53,185 bases of DNA from a virus. The DNA is taken from positions 1 to 53,185 of IMG/VR virus record IMGVR_UViG_3300046740_000679. The stretch is one strand, 5' to 3'. The notes beneath the pieces were generated by a model. It was not told where the DNA came from, did not search any database, and was given only the letters and a program-made list of their open reading frames with translations. The translations under genes and the position numbers were made by a program. Below, piece by piece: positions 20,723-28,309 of the stretch; within the stretch, counting starts at the first letter, position 1; each line of letters opens with the position of its first letter.

Positions 20723-21210
20723 TGTGCCCCGGGACCTGCGCAGACTTCCTCTGCAACGATTGCCGGAAGGCCGCGCGCGACGACAAGCAGGGCGCGGCGA
20801 ACTACGCGACGCTCTGCGATGCGGTCTGCGCCACGAGCATGGGCGTGCACGACGCGTGCGCTCAGGCGCGGGGGACGCGGGCGCAGCTCGCCAAGGCCGA
20901 GGGCGACGCCGAGGCGCATCGGCTTCGTTGCGTCTCGCTCGGCGAGCAGCTCGAGAAAGTAAAGCGCGACGAGCTCGAGAGCGACCGGCGATTGCGCGAG
21001 GCGCTCGACGAGATCGAGGCGCTGCGGGCGCTGGTGGACGCGGCGGTAAAGTTTGAATTCGGCGAGGGGGAGACCAGGGTGGCGGTCATTCGGATCGCCG
21101 GCCCAGCATCGGCGTGGTGGGTCTGTCCACGCGACAAGGATACGGAGAGGGCGGACACGCGTGACGAGGCCGTTGCCCGCGCCCGCGTCCTCGCGAAGGG
21201 GGCGACGTGA
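20722..21210 (+). CDS. Coiled-coil protein with N-terminal Cys cluster
   Basis: 162 residues. The N-terminus has CPGTCADFLCNDC (four cysteines, likely one zinc), followed by a long coiled coil (LAKAEGDAEAHRLRCVSLGE to about EIEALRALVDAA) and a small C-terminal beta domain (VAVIRIAGPASAWWVCP). It may dimerise. No family recognised. Confidence 0.55.
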   Translation: MCPGTCADFLCNDCRKAARDDKQGAANYATLCDAVCATSMGVHDACAQARGTRAQLAKAEGDAEAHRLRCVSLGEQLEKVKRDELESDRRLREALDEIEALRALVDAAVKFEFGEGETRVAVIRIAGPASAWWVCPRDKDTERADTRDEAVARARVLAKGAT

Positions 21211-21383
21211 GCACCAAGACAGAGAGCGGTCCCCAGATGACTGACCTTCGCCAGCGCGTGGCGACGCTTGAAGCCGCCCTGCGCGAAGCGTCGATCATGC
21301 CCATGCATTGGAGCTCGCGCGGCAAACAGAAGAAGTTCCGCGAGATCCTCGGCGACGTCGTCGAAGGCAAGGTGAAGACGTGA
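21207..21383 (+). CDS. Small hypothetical protein, 58 residues
   Basis: GTG 21207 (GTGA overlap). One helix (MTDLRQRVATLEAALREASI) is followed by a basic end (SRGKQKKFREILGDV). No family recognised. Confidence 0.45.
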   Translation: MSTKTESGPQMTDLRQRVATLEAALREASIMPMHWSSRGKQKKFREILGDVVEGKVKT

Positions 21384-21562
21384 GCGCCGACGACGAGAAG
21401 AAGCACGCGGAGCTTTCCGAACTGCTCGGGCTCCTGAAGACGCACCGAGACGCGCTCGCCGAAGCGTCGGGATGGAACAGCGCTCACGTCGACGAGGTGC
21501 TCATCGCCGCGCGGAAGGCGCGCGATAAGCTCGCGACGAAACCGGCCGAGGCCGACCACTGA
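21380..21562 (+). CDS. Small acidic-helical protein, last gene of the early operon
   Basis: 60 residues from GTG 21380. A helix (DEKKHAELSELLGLLKTHRD) and a second one. After it, 21563-21689 (127 bases) holds no gene; it contains the palindrome TGCGCGCGCGCA (21602-21613) and no clear terminator or strong promoter. Confidence 0.45.
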   Translation: MSADDEKKHAELSELLGLLKTHRDALAEASGWNSAHVDEVLIAARKARDKLATKPAEADH

Positions 21563-21689
21563 TCCCCCACCGACTCCGCCACTTGCTTACTGCAACAATT
21601 GGATGCGCGCGCGCATGCTCGCGGCCCGCATAGTCTCGGTGTAGAGGTCGGCTCGACGCGTGCAGCGTTCAGGACGACGGAGGGGCTGC

Positions 21690-22415
21690 ATGCGACGATG
21701 GCTGGCGCTTGGGTTCGTGGCGATGACGGGGTGCTCGACGACGAACGTCACGAACGTCACCGTGGTGGGCGGCGACGCGGGCGCGGATAGCGCGCCGCCG
21801 GCGACGACCAACGATGCCGCGATCGCCGACGGCGCGACGGCGGGCGATGCGGGTGCGGATGACGCGAGCTTCCCGGACGACGCGACGGCCGTCGACGCCG
21901 GTCCCGCGAACGCTACGGTTTCAGGCACCTTCCAAGGGGCGACGTTCGCAGCCGCGGGCGGCGTCGCCGAGCTCACCTACGTCGCGACGGGACCGCACTA
22001 TCAGGACGTGAACCTCGTTATCGCCGACACGCTCCCGACGTGCCCGATGCTCGGCTCGTACCTTCCGAACGGCGGGCGGAGTATCGAGATCACGATGCTC
22101 GTTCCCGGCGTCGATGGAGGCGCGCCGCAAGTCGCGCCCGGGACATTCTTGGTCGGCGGGACGAGCGGCACGGCGCAGATCAGTCTCAGAGAGGCGGTCG
22201 TCGGGTGCAAACCGGAAGCGCAGCAAACCGCCGATGGGACGAACGGCAGCAGCGGATCCGTCACGTTCACCGCGGCCGACGAGGTCCACGTCGCGGGCTC
22301 GTTCACCGTGACCTGGCCGAACGCGGCCGGCGCGATGTCGGGCACGTTCGACGTGCCGGTGTGCGCGGCGGACGCGATCGCCGATGCGGGTGCGGATGGC
22401 GGGGCGTGCAATTAG
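21690..22415 (+). CDS. Secreted lipoprotein, candidate moron / superinfection-exclusion protein
   Basis: 241 residues. ATG 21690 is preceded by GGAGG. Signal peptide MRRWLALGFVAMTGCSTTNV ends in a lipobox with the lipidated Cys15. A long linker rich in Asp, Ala and Gly (GDAGADSAPPATTNDAAIAD and further repeats to about residue 80) is followed by a beta-rich domain (ATVSGTFQGATFAAAGGVAE to the end). Such linkers are common on lipoproteins of Myxococcota, which supports the host guess. It lies between the early operon and the lysis block with its own ribosome site; a role in cell-surface change of lysogens is inference. Confidence 0.7.
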   Translation: MRRWLALGFVAMTGCSTTNVTNVTVVGGDAGADSAPPATTNDAAIADGATAGDAGADDASFPDDATAVDAGPANATVSGTFQGATFAAAGGVAELTYVATGPHYQDVNLVIADTLPTCPMLGSYLPNGGRSIEITMLVPGVDGGAPQVAPGTFLVGGTSGTAQISLREAVVGCKPEAQQTADGTNGSSGSVTFTAADEVHVAGSFTVTWPNAAGAMSGTFDVPVCAADAIADAGADGGACN

Positions 22416-22433
22416 CGAAGGAGGGGCTCGACG

Positions 22434-22727
22434 ATGGCTAATTATGGGGGACCTCCGCAAGGCTACGGCCCGCCGCCGGGATACGGCGCTCCGCAACAGC
22501 CGCAGGCCTATGGGTACGGCCCGCCGCAGGGCTACCCGATGCAGCCGCCGATCTGGCAATGCCGCGCGTGCGGGTTTCAGGGGCAAGCGATGGTGCGCGA
22601 GAAGGTGTCGGTCGCGGGCTGGGTCGTCTTCGGCCTGCTCCTGCTCGTCTGCCTGCCCCTCTGCTTTCTCGGCCTCTTCATGAAGGACAAGACGGCGGTC
22701 TGCCCGCGCTGCGGCGTGAACGCATAG
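22434..22727 (+). CDS. LITAF-like zinc-ribbon membrane protein
   Basis: 97 residues. The N-terminus is Gly/Tyr/Pro/Gln-rich and disordered (GGPPQGYGPPPGYGAPQQPQ). Then comes WQCRACGFQG, a single hydrophobic stretch (WVVFGLLLLVCLPLCFLGLF), and CPRCG. The order C-x2-C, in-plane hydrophobic helix, C-x2-C is that of the LITAF domain, a membrane-associated zinc fold also found in bacteria. AGGAGG precedes ATG 22434. Next to a surface lipoprotein it may form a moron module of envelope proteins. Confidence 0.7.
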   Translation: MANYGGPPQGYGPPPGYGAPQQPQAYGYGPPQGYPMQPPIWQCRACGFQGQAMVREKVSVAGWVVFGLLLLVCLPLCFLGLFMKDKTAVCPRCGVNA

Positions 22728-22747
22728 CCGGTGGTAAGGTCGACCAA

Positions 22748-23221
22748 GTGAAAGCGACCCCCGATGTACCGCCGGTGCTGCGTGCGTTGGTGACCGAGCT
22801 TCTCGCCGAGTCCGAAGAGGCGAAGCGTGTCCCCGAGGCTCCCCACGCGGCCGGCGACTGGAGCCTTGACGTCGAGATGCAATGGCGCGCCGAGCGACTG
22901 CGAGGTATCGCGGGGCGCCTCAATGAGATCGCCGGCACGCTCGAGGACGGGTGGAAAGTGAAAGCGGTGGAAGCGCTACCCAAGCCCACCGTGCCTGAAG
23001 TGCTTCCTCTCGTCCGCGATCTCTATGCGCGGCCGAACGGCGGCGCCGGCTGCTGTCTCCATATCGTGATCGACGACGGCAACGTGGATGACGACAGCGT
23101 GGCGCACTGCCTTTCGCTCGCGCGCCTCGACGGGCATGCGGACTGCGAGCGCCTCGCGAAGCTACTCGCGCTCATGTCGAAGACGCAGCGGCAGAAGCTG
23201 TATTCTATTCGAACCACCTGA
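22748..23221 (+). CDS. Hypothetical protein, 157 residues
   Basis: GTG 22748 is the likely start (AAGG nearby). Helical first half (VKATPDVPPVLRALVTELLA), with a second domain near PTVPEVLPLVRDLYARPNGG that resembles small phage helper proteins. It ends 17 bases inside the convergent transglycosylase gene. Role unknown. Confidence 0.55.
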   Translation: MKATPDVPPVLRALVTELLAESEEAKRVPEAPHAAGDWSLDVEMQWRAERLRGIAGRLNEIAGTLEDGWKVKAVEALPKPTVPEVLPLVRDLYARPNGGAGCCLHIVIDDGNVDDDSVAHCLSLARLDGHADCERLAKLLALMSKTQRQKLYSIRTT

Positions 23222-23684
23222 CCGGATGCGCGCGCAATAGCTCGCCCGCGAGCTTCGTCCGGTGGCGGCTCGCCTCGCCGCCGCGTCCGCACGATCCGCT
23301 CGCGTACTCCGCGAGCCTAAATTCCTTCGGCCGCACGCGACACGTTCGCAGCGACGAGCGCAACATCGCGATCGCGGCGCGCGCGGCGACGTCGGGATCG
23401 AAGAGATCGTCGATCGCGACGTCAAGCCGGCGAACGTTCGATACGCCGACCTGGAAGAGCCCGAGCGAGCGACCGTGGTCGCCGACGGCGCGTGGATCGA
23501 AACGCGACTCGAACCACGCGATCGCGACGAGCTGCGCCGCCGTCCGCTCGGGGCCATCCTCGCCCGCATAGAGCGGCGCCTCGTGGCTCGCGCGATCGAT
23601 CGCGGCGGCGGTCTGCGGGAACGTGTCGGCGTACGGGGCGCGCGGCACGAGGGCGAGCATCATCATCAAGATCCAATGCGTCAT
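23205..23684 (-). CDS. Exported SLT-type lytic transglycosylase
   Basis: 159 residues from ATG 23684. Signal peptide about 1-19 (MTHWILMMMLALVPRAPYAD) with a plausible cleavage before Asp20. The catalytic Glu59 is in VAIAWFESRFDPRAV, followed by GDHGRSLGLFQVG, the Gly-x-x-Gln loop of SLT domains. It would cleave peptidoglycan in the periplasm. It is separated from the muramidase block by a hairpin and may act in late lysis or as a secreted accessory. It ends convergent to 22748-23221. Confidence 0.8.
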   Translation of the reverse strand: MTHWILMMMLALVPRAPYADTFPQTAAAIDRASHEAPLYAGEDGPERTAAQLVAIAWFESRFDPRAVGDHGRSLGLFQVGVSNVRRLDVAIDDLFDPDVAARAAIAMLRSSLRTCRVRPKEFRLAEYASGSCGRGGEASRHRTKLAGELLRAHPVRWFE

Positions 23685-23698
23685 ACAAAATGGCGAAA

Positions 23699-23728
23699 CG
23701 CCCGCCGGCCGGTGAAGGCAGGCGGGCG
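23699..23728. terminator. GC-rich hairpin, likely terminator
   Basis: CGCCCGCC (23699-23706) pairs with GGCGGGCG (23721-23728), with an inner GCC/GGC and a GGTGAA loop. On the minus strand it follows the 23851-24465 gene and is followed by a short T-rich patch (TTTCGCCATTTTG). It could terminate the leftward structural/lysis transcript before the transglycosylase gene. Confidence 0.5.
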
Positions 23729-23850
23729 TTCGGTGCGAACTTTCTAAATTGCGAAAGTCGTCGCGCCCCCGAATCGAGACCGGGGCGGGCGCGAGTGGCT
23801 GCTGACACGCCATAAGGCCCCGATCTCGAGGCGGAGGCGCGAGGTCGTCG

Positions 23851-24465
23851 CTACGTCCAGAACTCCATAGGAGGAGGCGTGGGTGAGCCTTTGTGAAAGA
23901 CCGGTTCGCCGTCGTCGCCGATATGGCCGAAGGTCTGCCAGCCGTAGAACCCCGTCCCTTGCGGGTACTGGCACCGAATGTCGCCGTCGGGCCGATCAAA
24001 CGAGAGCCCGAAGATCTTGCGAGCGAGCACGTTGAACTCGGCGAGCTCGGCGTCCGACGATGCGCGCAGGTGCCGGAAGTAGAACTTTTGGTGGTCGCCG
24101 ATGTACGCCTTGTAACCGGTCTTATCGGTGCCCGAGAACTGGCTGCCCGGCGTCTTTAGAAGGCGGATCGCCTCCGGCACGCTCAGGCTGCCGCAGTACG
24201 AGCAGCCGCCGTCGGAATGCCATCCGAGCGCACCAAGACCCGGGTACATCGGCTCGCCGGCGTGAACGCGAGGATCGACCTCACCGGTGACCTTGATGCG
24301 CAGCTTTGAGTAGCCGACCCCGGCTTCGCAGCACGACTTCGGGACCTGCCCGTCGACCAGGCTGAAGCGCTCGGGCTTGGGAGGAGACGAGCCGTCGGGA
24401 TTCCTCACATACGAGCGTTCCCATTCGCAGCCACACGTCTTGCACACGAATACGAGGTCCTTCAT
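23851..24465 (-). CDS. Hypothetical protein with N-terminal zinc ribbon
   Basis: 204 residues from ATG 24465 (MKDLVFVCKTCGCEWERSYV). The first C-x2-C-x-C and a later Cys pair (CSYCG) suggest a zinc site; the rest contains aromatic-rich strands (YKAYIGDHQKFYFRHL, PQGTGFYGWQTFGH). No family recognised. About 120 bases downstream hold the hairpin terminator. Confidence 0.55.
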   Translation of the reverse strand: MKDLVFVCKTCGCEWERSYVRNPDGSSPPKPERFSLVDGQVPKSCCEAGVGYSKLRIKVTGEVDPRVHAGEPMYPGLGALGWHSDGGCSYCGSLSVPEAIRLLKTPGSQFSGTDKTGYKAYIGDHQKFYFRHLRASSDAELAEFNVLARKIFGLSFDRPDGDIRCQYPQGTGFYGWQTFGHIGDDGEPVFHKGSPTPPPMEFWT

Positions 24466-24469
24466 GAAT

Positions 24470-25150
24470 TCATGACTGCTCCTCCGGGTCGCGCGAACTC
24501 GGCGGCGGCCCCACGAAGACGGGAGCGTCGTCGCCCCCATCGGTGACATCGATCGGCGCGGCCGGCTGCGCGGCGTGGATGCTCGCGACGTAGCCGGTCC
24601 ACGTGTCACCCATCGCGGCGCACGATCGCGCGATCGCCTCGGTGAGCTGGTGCACCCGGATCTCGCCGGTCCGGTGCGGATCGAAGCTGAGGTTGCCGGC
24701 GTACCAGCCGATCACGTCCTCACGCTTGAACGTGTACGGCGAGTCGGTGCGCCCGTCCTGCGAGCAAAGGAGCGCATCGGGGTTGCCGGCGAGATCGAGC
24801 AGCGCCGGAAGATACGTGCAGACGTAGGCCGCCGCGGCGTTGACGAGCTTGCCCTTGTGCGGCGCGAAGTAGCGTTCCCAATAGGGGAGCTGCATCTCGG
24901 CCGAGAGCGCGGCGAAGCCTTCGAGGTTCGCCGCGATCCATCGGACCCCCGGGGCAGCGACGGCGGTGAGCTGCCAAAGCCCGGCCGCGACGACGACGAT
25001 GACGCCGTCCTTTCGCTTGTATCGATTCCTCGCAGCCGGGTCGCAGCGACTCTCGTTCGCCGCGACGGAGAGAAGATCGACGGGATCGACGTCGATGCGT
25101 CCGCACATCGCGACGTAGGGGCGGAAGAAGGGCGTCGGCAGCATGGTCAC
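24470..25150 (-). CDS. Muramidase / transglycosylase-like endolysin candidate
   Basis: 226 residues. The catalytic Glu33 sits in LLSVAANESRCDPAARN, followed by AAGLWQLTAVA, a lysozyme-like Gly-x-x-Gln loop, and AAAAYVCTYLPALL (helix after the active site). It lacks a signal peptide, so if it is the endolysin, release needs the holin-like proteins encoded upstream. A Pro/Asp-rich tail closes it. It is the first of two peptidoglycan enzymes in the lysis region. Confidence 0.65.
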   Translation of the reverse strand: MTMLPTPFFRPYVAMCGRIDVDPVDLLSVAANESRCDPAARNRYKRKDGVIVVVAAGLWQLTAVAAPGVRWIAANLEGFAALSAEMQLPYWERYFAPHKGKLVNAAAAYVCTYLPALLDLAGNPDALLCSQDGRTDSPYTFKREDVIGWYAGNLSFDPHRTGEIRVHQLTEAIARSCAAMGDTWTGYVASIHAAQPAAPIDVTDGGDDAPVFVGPPPSSRDPEEQS

Positions 25151-25605
25151 GATCCCTTCGGGGCATTGCGCGTGCGCCAGTCGACGGCGTCACGAATGGA
25201 GACGAGGCGCCGGTCGCCGCAGAGAATGCATCCTGCGCAGGCCGGGCAACGTGCCATCGTGTCGGCGACTGGCCCTTCATGGGCCTCGTGCGCGCGCGCG
25301 ATGTCGTCGTCAGAGAGCACCGGATCGCTCGGAAGCCGAACGGCGACTCGCTCGACGCGCTCGCGGCCGAGGAGATAGTCGTTGACGCGTTCGTTGAGCT
25401 CGGCGGACGCGTTTGCGATCTCGAGGAGCTCGTCCCCCTCGGGCACGTCGCGCTCGGCGTCCTCGAGAACGAGAAGCAGATTGCGAACATCGTGAACGAG
25501 CTTCGCCCCCGTCGCATCCGACGTCGCGCGCGTGCCCAGCTTCACCTCGGCATGTCGCATCGTCACGAGCATCGAGGCGACCGTCTTGTGCTTCGGCACG
25601 GTCAC
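25147..25605 (-). CDS. Helical protein with C-terminal zinc motif
   Basis: 152 residues from GTG 25605 (GTGA overlap). The long N-terminal part is helical (VRNLLLVLEDAERDVPEGDE). The C-terminus has CPACAGCILCG, three close Cys pairs, probably one zinc site. It is ATGA-coupled to the endolysin gene. No family recognised. Confidence 0.55.
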   Translation of the reverse strand: MTVPKHKTVASMLVTMRHAEVKLGTRATSDATGAKLVHDVRNLLLVLEDAERDVPEGDELLEIANASAELNERVNDYLLGRERVERVAVRLPSDPVLSDDDIARAHEAHEGPVADTMARCPACAGCILCGDRRLVSIRDAVDWRTRNAPKGS

Positions 25606-25769
25606 TCCATCGGGGGCGGGGGCGAGCTCGAGAGGATGGCGCGTTGCACTTCCTCGGCGGCCCACTCTTCGAACGCGTCGTCGCTGCGCGTCGCTTCCTG
25701 CGCGCGCTCGAGCACGGCGCGATCGATCACGAGGGTTTCGGTGCTGTCGTAGCGGCGAGGCGCGCTCAC
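25602..25769 (-). CDS. Small acidic protein, 55 residues
   Basis: GTG 25769 overlaps the preceding stop (GTGA). Helical (DRAVLERAQEATRSDDAFEE) with a Ser/Pro-rich end. No family recognised. It belongs to the chain of overlapping genes in the lysis region. Confidence 0.45.
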   Translation of the reverse strand: MSAPRRYDSTETLVIDRAVLERAQEATRSDDAFEEWAAEEVQRAILSSSPPPPME

Positions 25770-25936
25770 GGTGCGGCCTCGCGCGCGCCGGCGTCGGCGA
25801 TCGGGCCGCCCACGCTGAGCGGCGGGCATTCGGTCGACCCATAGCCCGGCTCCCACTCTTCGGGGTGAGGCACCGGTAGCGGCGTCACGTGGCAGGCGAC
25901 GAGCGCGAGCAGCACGAAGGCGACGCGGGCCCTCAC
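25766..25936 (-). CDS. Small lipoprotein, possible outer-membrane spanin (Rz1-like)
   Basis: 56 residues from GTG 25936, with AGGAG upstream and a GTGA overlap to the gene before. MRARVAFVLLALVACHVTPL has a lipobox with Cys15 and then a short Pro-rich mature part (PLPVPHPEEWEPGYGSTECP). Short Pro-rich lipoproteins in lysis regions are typical outer-membrane spanins. No i-spanin with the standard architecture is obvious, so this is tentative. Confidence 0.5.
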   Translation of the reverse strand: MRARVAFVLLALVACHVTPLPVPHPEEWEPGYGSTECPPLSVGGPIADAGAREAAP

Positions 25937-26286
25937 GGCGAGCTCCTTGGCCCGCGGCAGCCGTTCTTCCAAGCGGGCGCGCACGCGCGGATCCCCTCGG
26001 GACTCTTCTGCGTAGCCACGCACGACGGCGCATAATTGGCGAGCCGCGCGGCCTGCGCGGTCCGCATCGTGTCGGCGCAGTTCGGCGCGTCGCCTTCGGG
26101 GCAACCGACAGCCCGGAGATTGAGGCAGGCGATCGCAAACGCATCGTCGGGGGCCGCGTCGAGCCAATAAGGCGATGCGTCGGTTGGCCAAAGCGAGGCA
26201 TCGCTCGCATCGATCGGTGTGATCGGCGCGGGCGCTGGGGTGCAGGCGATGAAGAGGACGAACAGCAGAGCGAGGAGGAACTTCAC
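25933..26286 (-). CDS. Lipoprotein with Cys-rich mature domain
   Basis: 117 residues. MKFLLALLFVLFIACTPAPA gives a clear lipobox with lipidated Cys15; the mature region has a Pro/Thr-Asp/Ala linker and later cysteines (CLNLRAVGCPEGDAPNC, SCVATQ, ACAPAWKNGC) that could form disulfides in the periplasm. ATG 26286 overlaps the protease stop. It may be part of the spanin/lysis set or a surface protein. Confidence 0.6.
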   Translation of the reverse strand: MKFLLALLFVLFIACTPAPAPITPIDASDASLWPTDASPYWLDAAPDDAFAIACLNLRAVGCPEGDAPNCADTMRTAQAARLANYAPSCVATQKSPEGIRACAPAWKNGCRGPRSSP

Positions 26287-27065
26287 AGCGTCACCTCACG
26301 AACGACGGGCGCCCACTTCAGGGCCGTTGCATCCCAGATCCCGCCCGTGGCGACGAAGCTCGTGTCGATCCACGCGTAGCCCGAGTCGGCGAATCCGTCG
26401 CCCCACGAACCGGTCACCTTGAACTGACCGGGCCGGTAGCCCGAGATGCGCTGCGCGTGCCCGCCTCGCATCTTCCCCGTCGGCCCGGTGTAAACCTGTC
26501 CCGGACGGAGGTTGATGTACCCGTCGTCGACGTCCATCCCAAAAGGGACGTGAATGTCGCCGGCAACGCATTGTTTGATCGCAAGCACGAGGTCGTTGCC
26601 CGCCTGGGTAAGCCAGGAGAAACCGGTGACCTTCGCAATCGCGCAGCGCTCCATCTCGAGCAGCCCGAGGCGATCGTTCAGATGCGGCGCCTCGTCAGTG
26701 TATGGGTAGTCGGCTTCGGCCATCACGCCGAAGTCGGCGAGCGCCTCGACGCCGATCGCCGGATCGGTCCCCGAGTCCGTGAGCTCGACGTCGGGGTCGG
26801 CCACCATGAGCGAGCGCGCGAGCGCGTAGGCCGCAAGGGCGCTGATGGGGACGATGACGTCACCCTCACGCGCGTGTGCGCGCTGGAAGGCTTCGGCGGC
26901 CTTGCCATAGCCGAAGGACCAGCATGAGCCCGCGATTCCCTGGTCGTAGATCGTGTCGGGGAGCTCGTAGGTGTCGGGGATTGCCGTCACCGCTCCGAGC
27001 GCTAGGTGGTGCACGGACCCGCGCGGGACACGCGTCGCGCGCGAGTGGAGATACTTTCGATTCAT
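26283..27065 (-). CDS. Papain-family (C1A-like) cysteine peptidase
   Basis: 260 residues. The active-site block YDQGIAGSCWSFGYGKAAEA gives Gln42 and Cys48 in the papain context Q-G-x-x-G-S-C-W-(A/S)-F; His203 lies in RGGHAQRISGY. The 'NSWG' segment that carries the active-site Asn reads GSWG (219-222), so that Asn is replaced by Gly. There is no signal peptide. Location between a holin-like gene and lipoproteins suggests a lysis, exported or host-takeover role; papain-like enzymes are uncommon in phages. Start ATG 27065 overlaps the previous stop. Confidence 0.8.
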   Translation of the reverse strand: MNRKYLHSRATRVPRGSVHHLALGAVTAIPDTYELPDTIYDQGIAGSCWSFGYGKAAEAFQRAHAREGDVIVPISALAAYALARSLMVADPDVELTDSGTDPAIGVEALADFGVMAEADYPYTDEAPHLNDRLGLLEMERCAIAKVTGFSWLTQAGNDLVLAIKQCVAGDIHVPFGMDVDDGYINLRPGQVYTGPTGKMRGGHAQRISGYRPGQFKVTGSWGDGFADSGYAWIDTSFVATGGIWDATALKWAPVVREVTL

Positions 27066-27709
27066 CGGCCGCCGTCCACGTTCAACGGGACCACGCCGGC
27101 GCGCTGAAGGCCCTCGACGACGCCCGCACGGTGGGCGGCTGCGAGGCGTGCACGCTCTGGCTCCGCGACCGCGTCGACAATCTTGATGATGTCGGAGACG
27201 TCGCCTTCGATGCCGCAGATCGTCGCGATCGTCTGACTTGGGAACGCCGCATTCGCGATGATGCAGAGCTTATCGGCGTCGCTCACGGCGCTTTTGACAC
27301 CGTTCGGAAAGAGCAGCTTGCATCCGCCGACGAGCGGCAACGACGCGCTGCCCAGCACGCCAAGCACGCTGACGATTAGGAGCGCGCGTACGCGGACGAA
27401 GCCACGCCTATCGCTGACGTCGCTGACCTTGGGAACAGGCGTTCCGTCGTCGGGCACGTGCGGCGCACCGTGCGCGAGGAAAGCCGTGATCACACTCGCC
27501 GTCGCCGTGCCGAGCGCGGTCAGCCACGGCACGCCGCTCACGATCGCCATCAGGCAGGTTTGCGTCGCACCCAAGGCGAGCGCGACACTCGCGCGCATGC
27601 CCGTCGATAGCGTGAACGGCAGCGACGTATTGTCGGGTCGAAGCGATGAGACGACGGCGCCGATGACGACGGCCGCGAACGTGAACCAAACAGCCACTTT
27701 CGGATCCAT
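27062..27709 (-). CDS. Holin-like multi-span protein with lipobox-like middle
   Basis: 215 residues. Three hydrophobic segments in the N-terminal half (about 5-22, 38-58 and 62-80) resemble a holin. A fourth, about 108-126, ends in LPLVGGCKLLF, which looks like a lipobox in the middle of the chain. The C-terminal part is helical. No internal ATG/GTG start for a separate lipoprotein is visible, so this reads as a fusion of a holin-like part with a spanin- or lipoprotein-like part. No holin family is recognised by name. Confidence 0.5.
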   Translation of the reverse strand: MDPKVAVWFTFAAVVIGAVVSSLRPDNTSLPFTLSTGMRASVALALGATQTCLMAIVSGVPWLTALGTATASVITAFLAHGAPHVPDDGTPVPKVSDVSDRRGFVRVRALLIVSVLGVLGSASLPLVGGCKLLFPNGVKSAVSDADKLCIIANAAFPSQTIATICGIEGDVSDIIKIVDAVAEPERARLAAAHRAGVVEGLQRAGVVPLNVDGGR

Positions 27710-27769
27710 GGACGTATCCCTTCACCGCGTGCGAGACGCGGCGCAGTCGCGCGAACGAGCGCGCGTGTT

Positions 27770-28096
27770 TCAGTGATGCGATCGATAAATCTCGAGCGTG
27801 AGGACGATGATCGTAATGACGATGGACACGAAGCGTTTGTATTCGCGCCACCGCTTGTCGCTGGCGCGCTTCTCCGCTTCCTTCACGACCCGTTTTTCGC
27901 GTTCGGACTCGGACCGCTTCGCGATGGCGAGTTGCTCCTCGTTCATCGGAATGAGACTGTCGAACCGATCCTTCACGGCCTTTTCGACCGCCTTCACGAC
28001 GGCTTGATCGACGGCCTCCTCCACGATCTCGACGAGCGAGGCGTGCTTCGGGCGATGCGGTGAGCCGCTCGGCGGCGGTAGATCGCTATCGTTCAT
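27770..28096 (-). CDS. Small membrane protein with coiled coil, lysis region
   Basis: 108 residues from ATG 28096 (ATGA overlap). The centre is a charged coiled coil (EEQLAIAKRSESEREKRVVK), and the C-terminus is one transmembrane helix (FVSIVITIIVLTLEIYRSHH). This C-tail-anchored shape could be an antiholin, an inner-membrane spanin-like protein or a pinholin partner. No family name is assigned. Confidence 0.55.
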   Translation of the reverse strand: MNDSDLPPPSGSPHRPKHASLVEIVEEAVDQAVVKAVEKAVKDRFDSLIPMNEEQLAIAKRSESEREKRVVKEAEKRASDKRWREYKRFVSIVITIIVLTLEIYRSHH

Positions 28097-28278
28097 GGGT
28101 CGACCGGTGCCCCCTCGGCCTCGCGAATGACGGTTGCGACGTCTTCCTCGGTGAGGTGGTCGACCGCTTTGAGCCATTCGATCGCCGCATCGCGTCCGCG
28201 ATGAGCGACGAGATCCCGAAACAGGCTGACGTACTGGGGTATGTGGCTCACGAGCCGCGAGCTATCGGTTCTGTTCAT
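28093..28278 (-). CDS. Small hypothetical protein, 61 residues
   Basis: MNRTDSSRLVSHIPQYVSLF continues as a short helical protein (RDAAIEWLKAVDHLTEEDVA). Its stop overlaps the next gene (ATGA). Role in lysis or fibre assembly is unknown. Confidence 0.5.
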   Translation of the reverse strand: MNRTDSSRLVSHIPQYVSLFRDLVAHRGRDAAIEWLKAVDHLTEEDVATVIREAEGAPVDP

Positions 28279-28309
28279 GGTCCTGCCCCTGCCTCGCTCT
28301 CACGGAATG

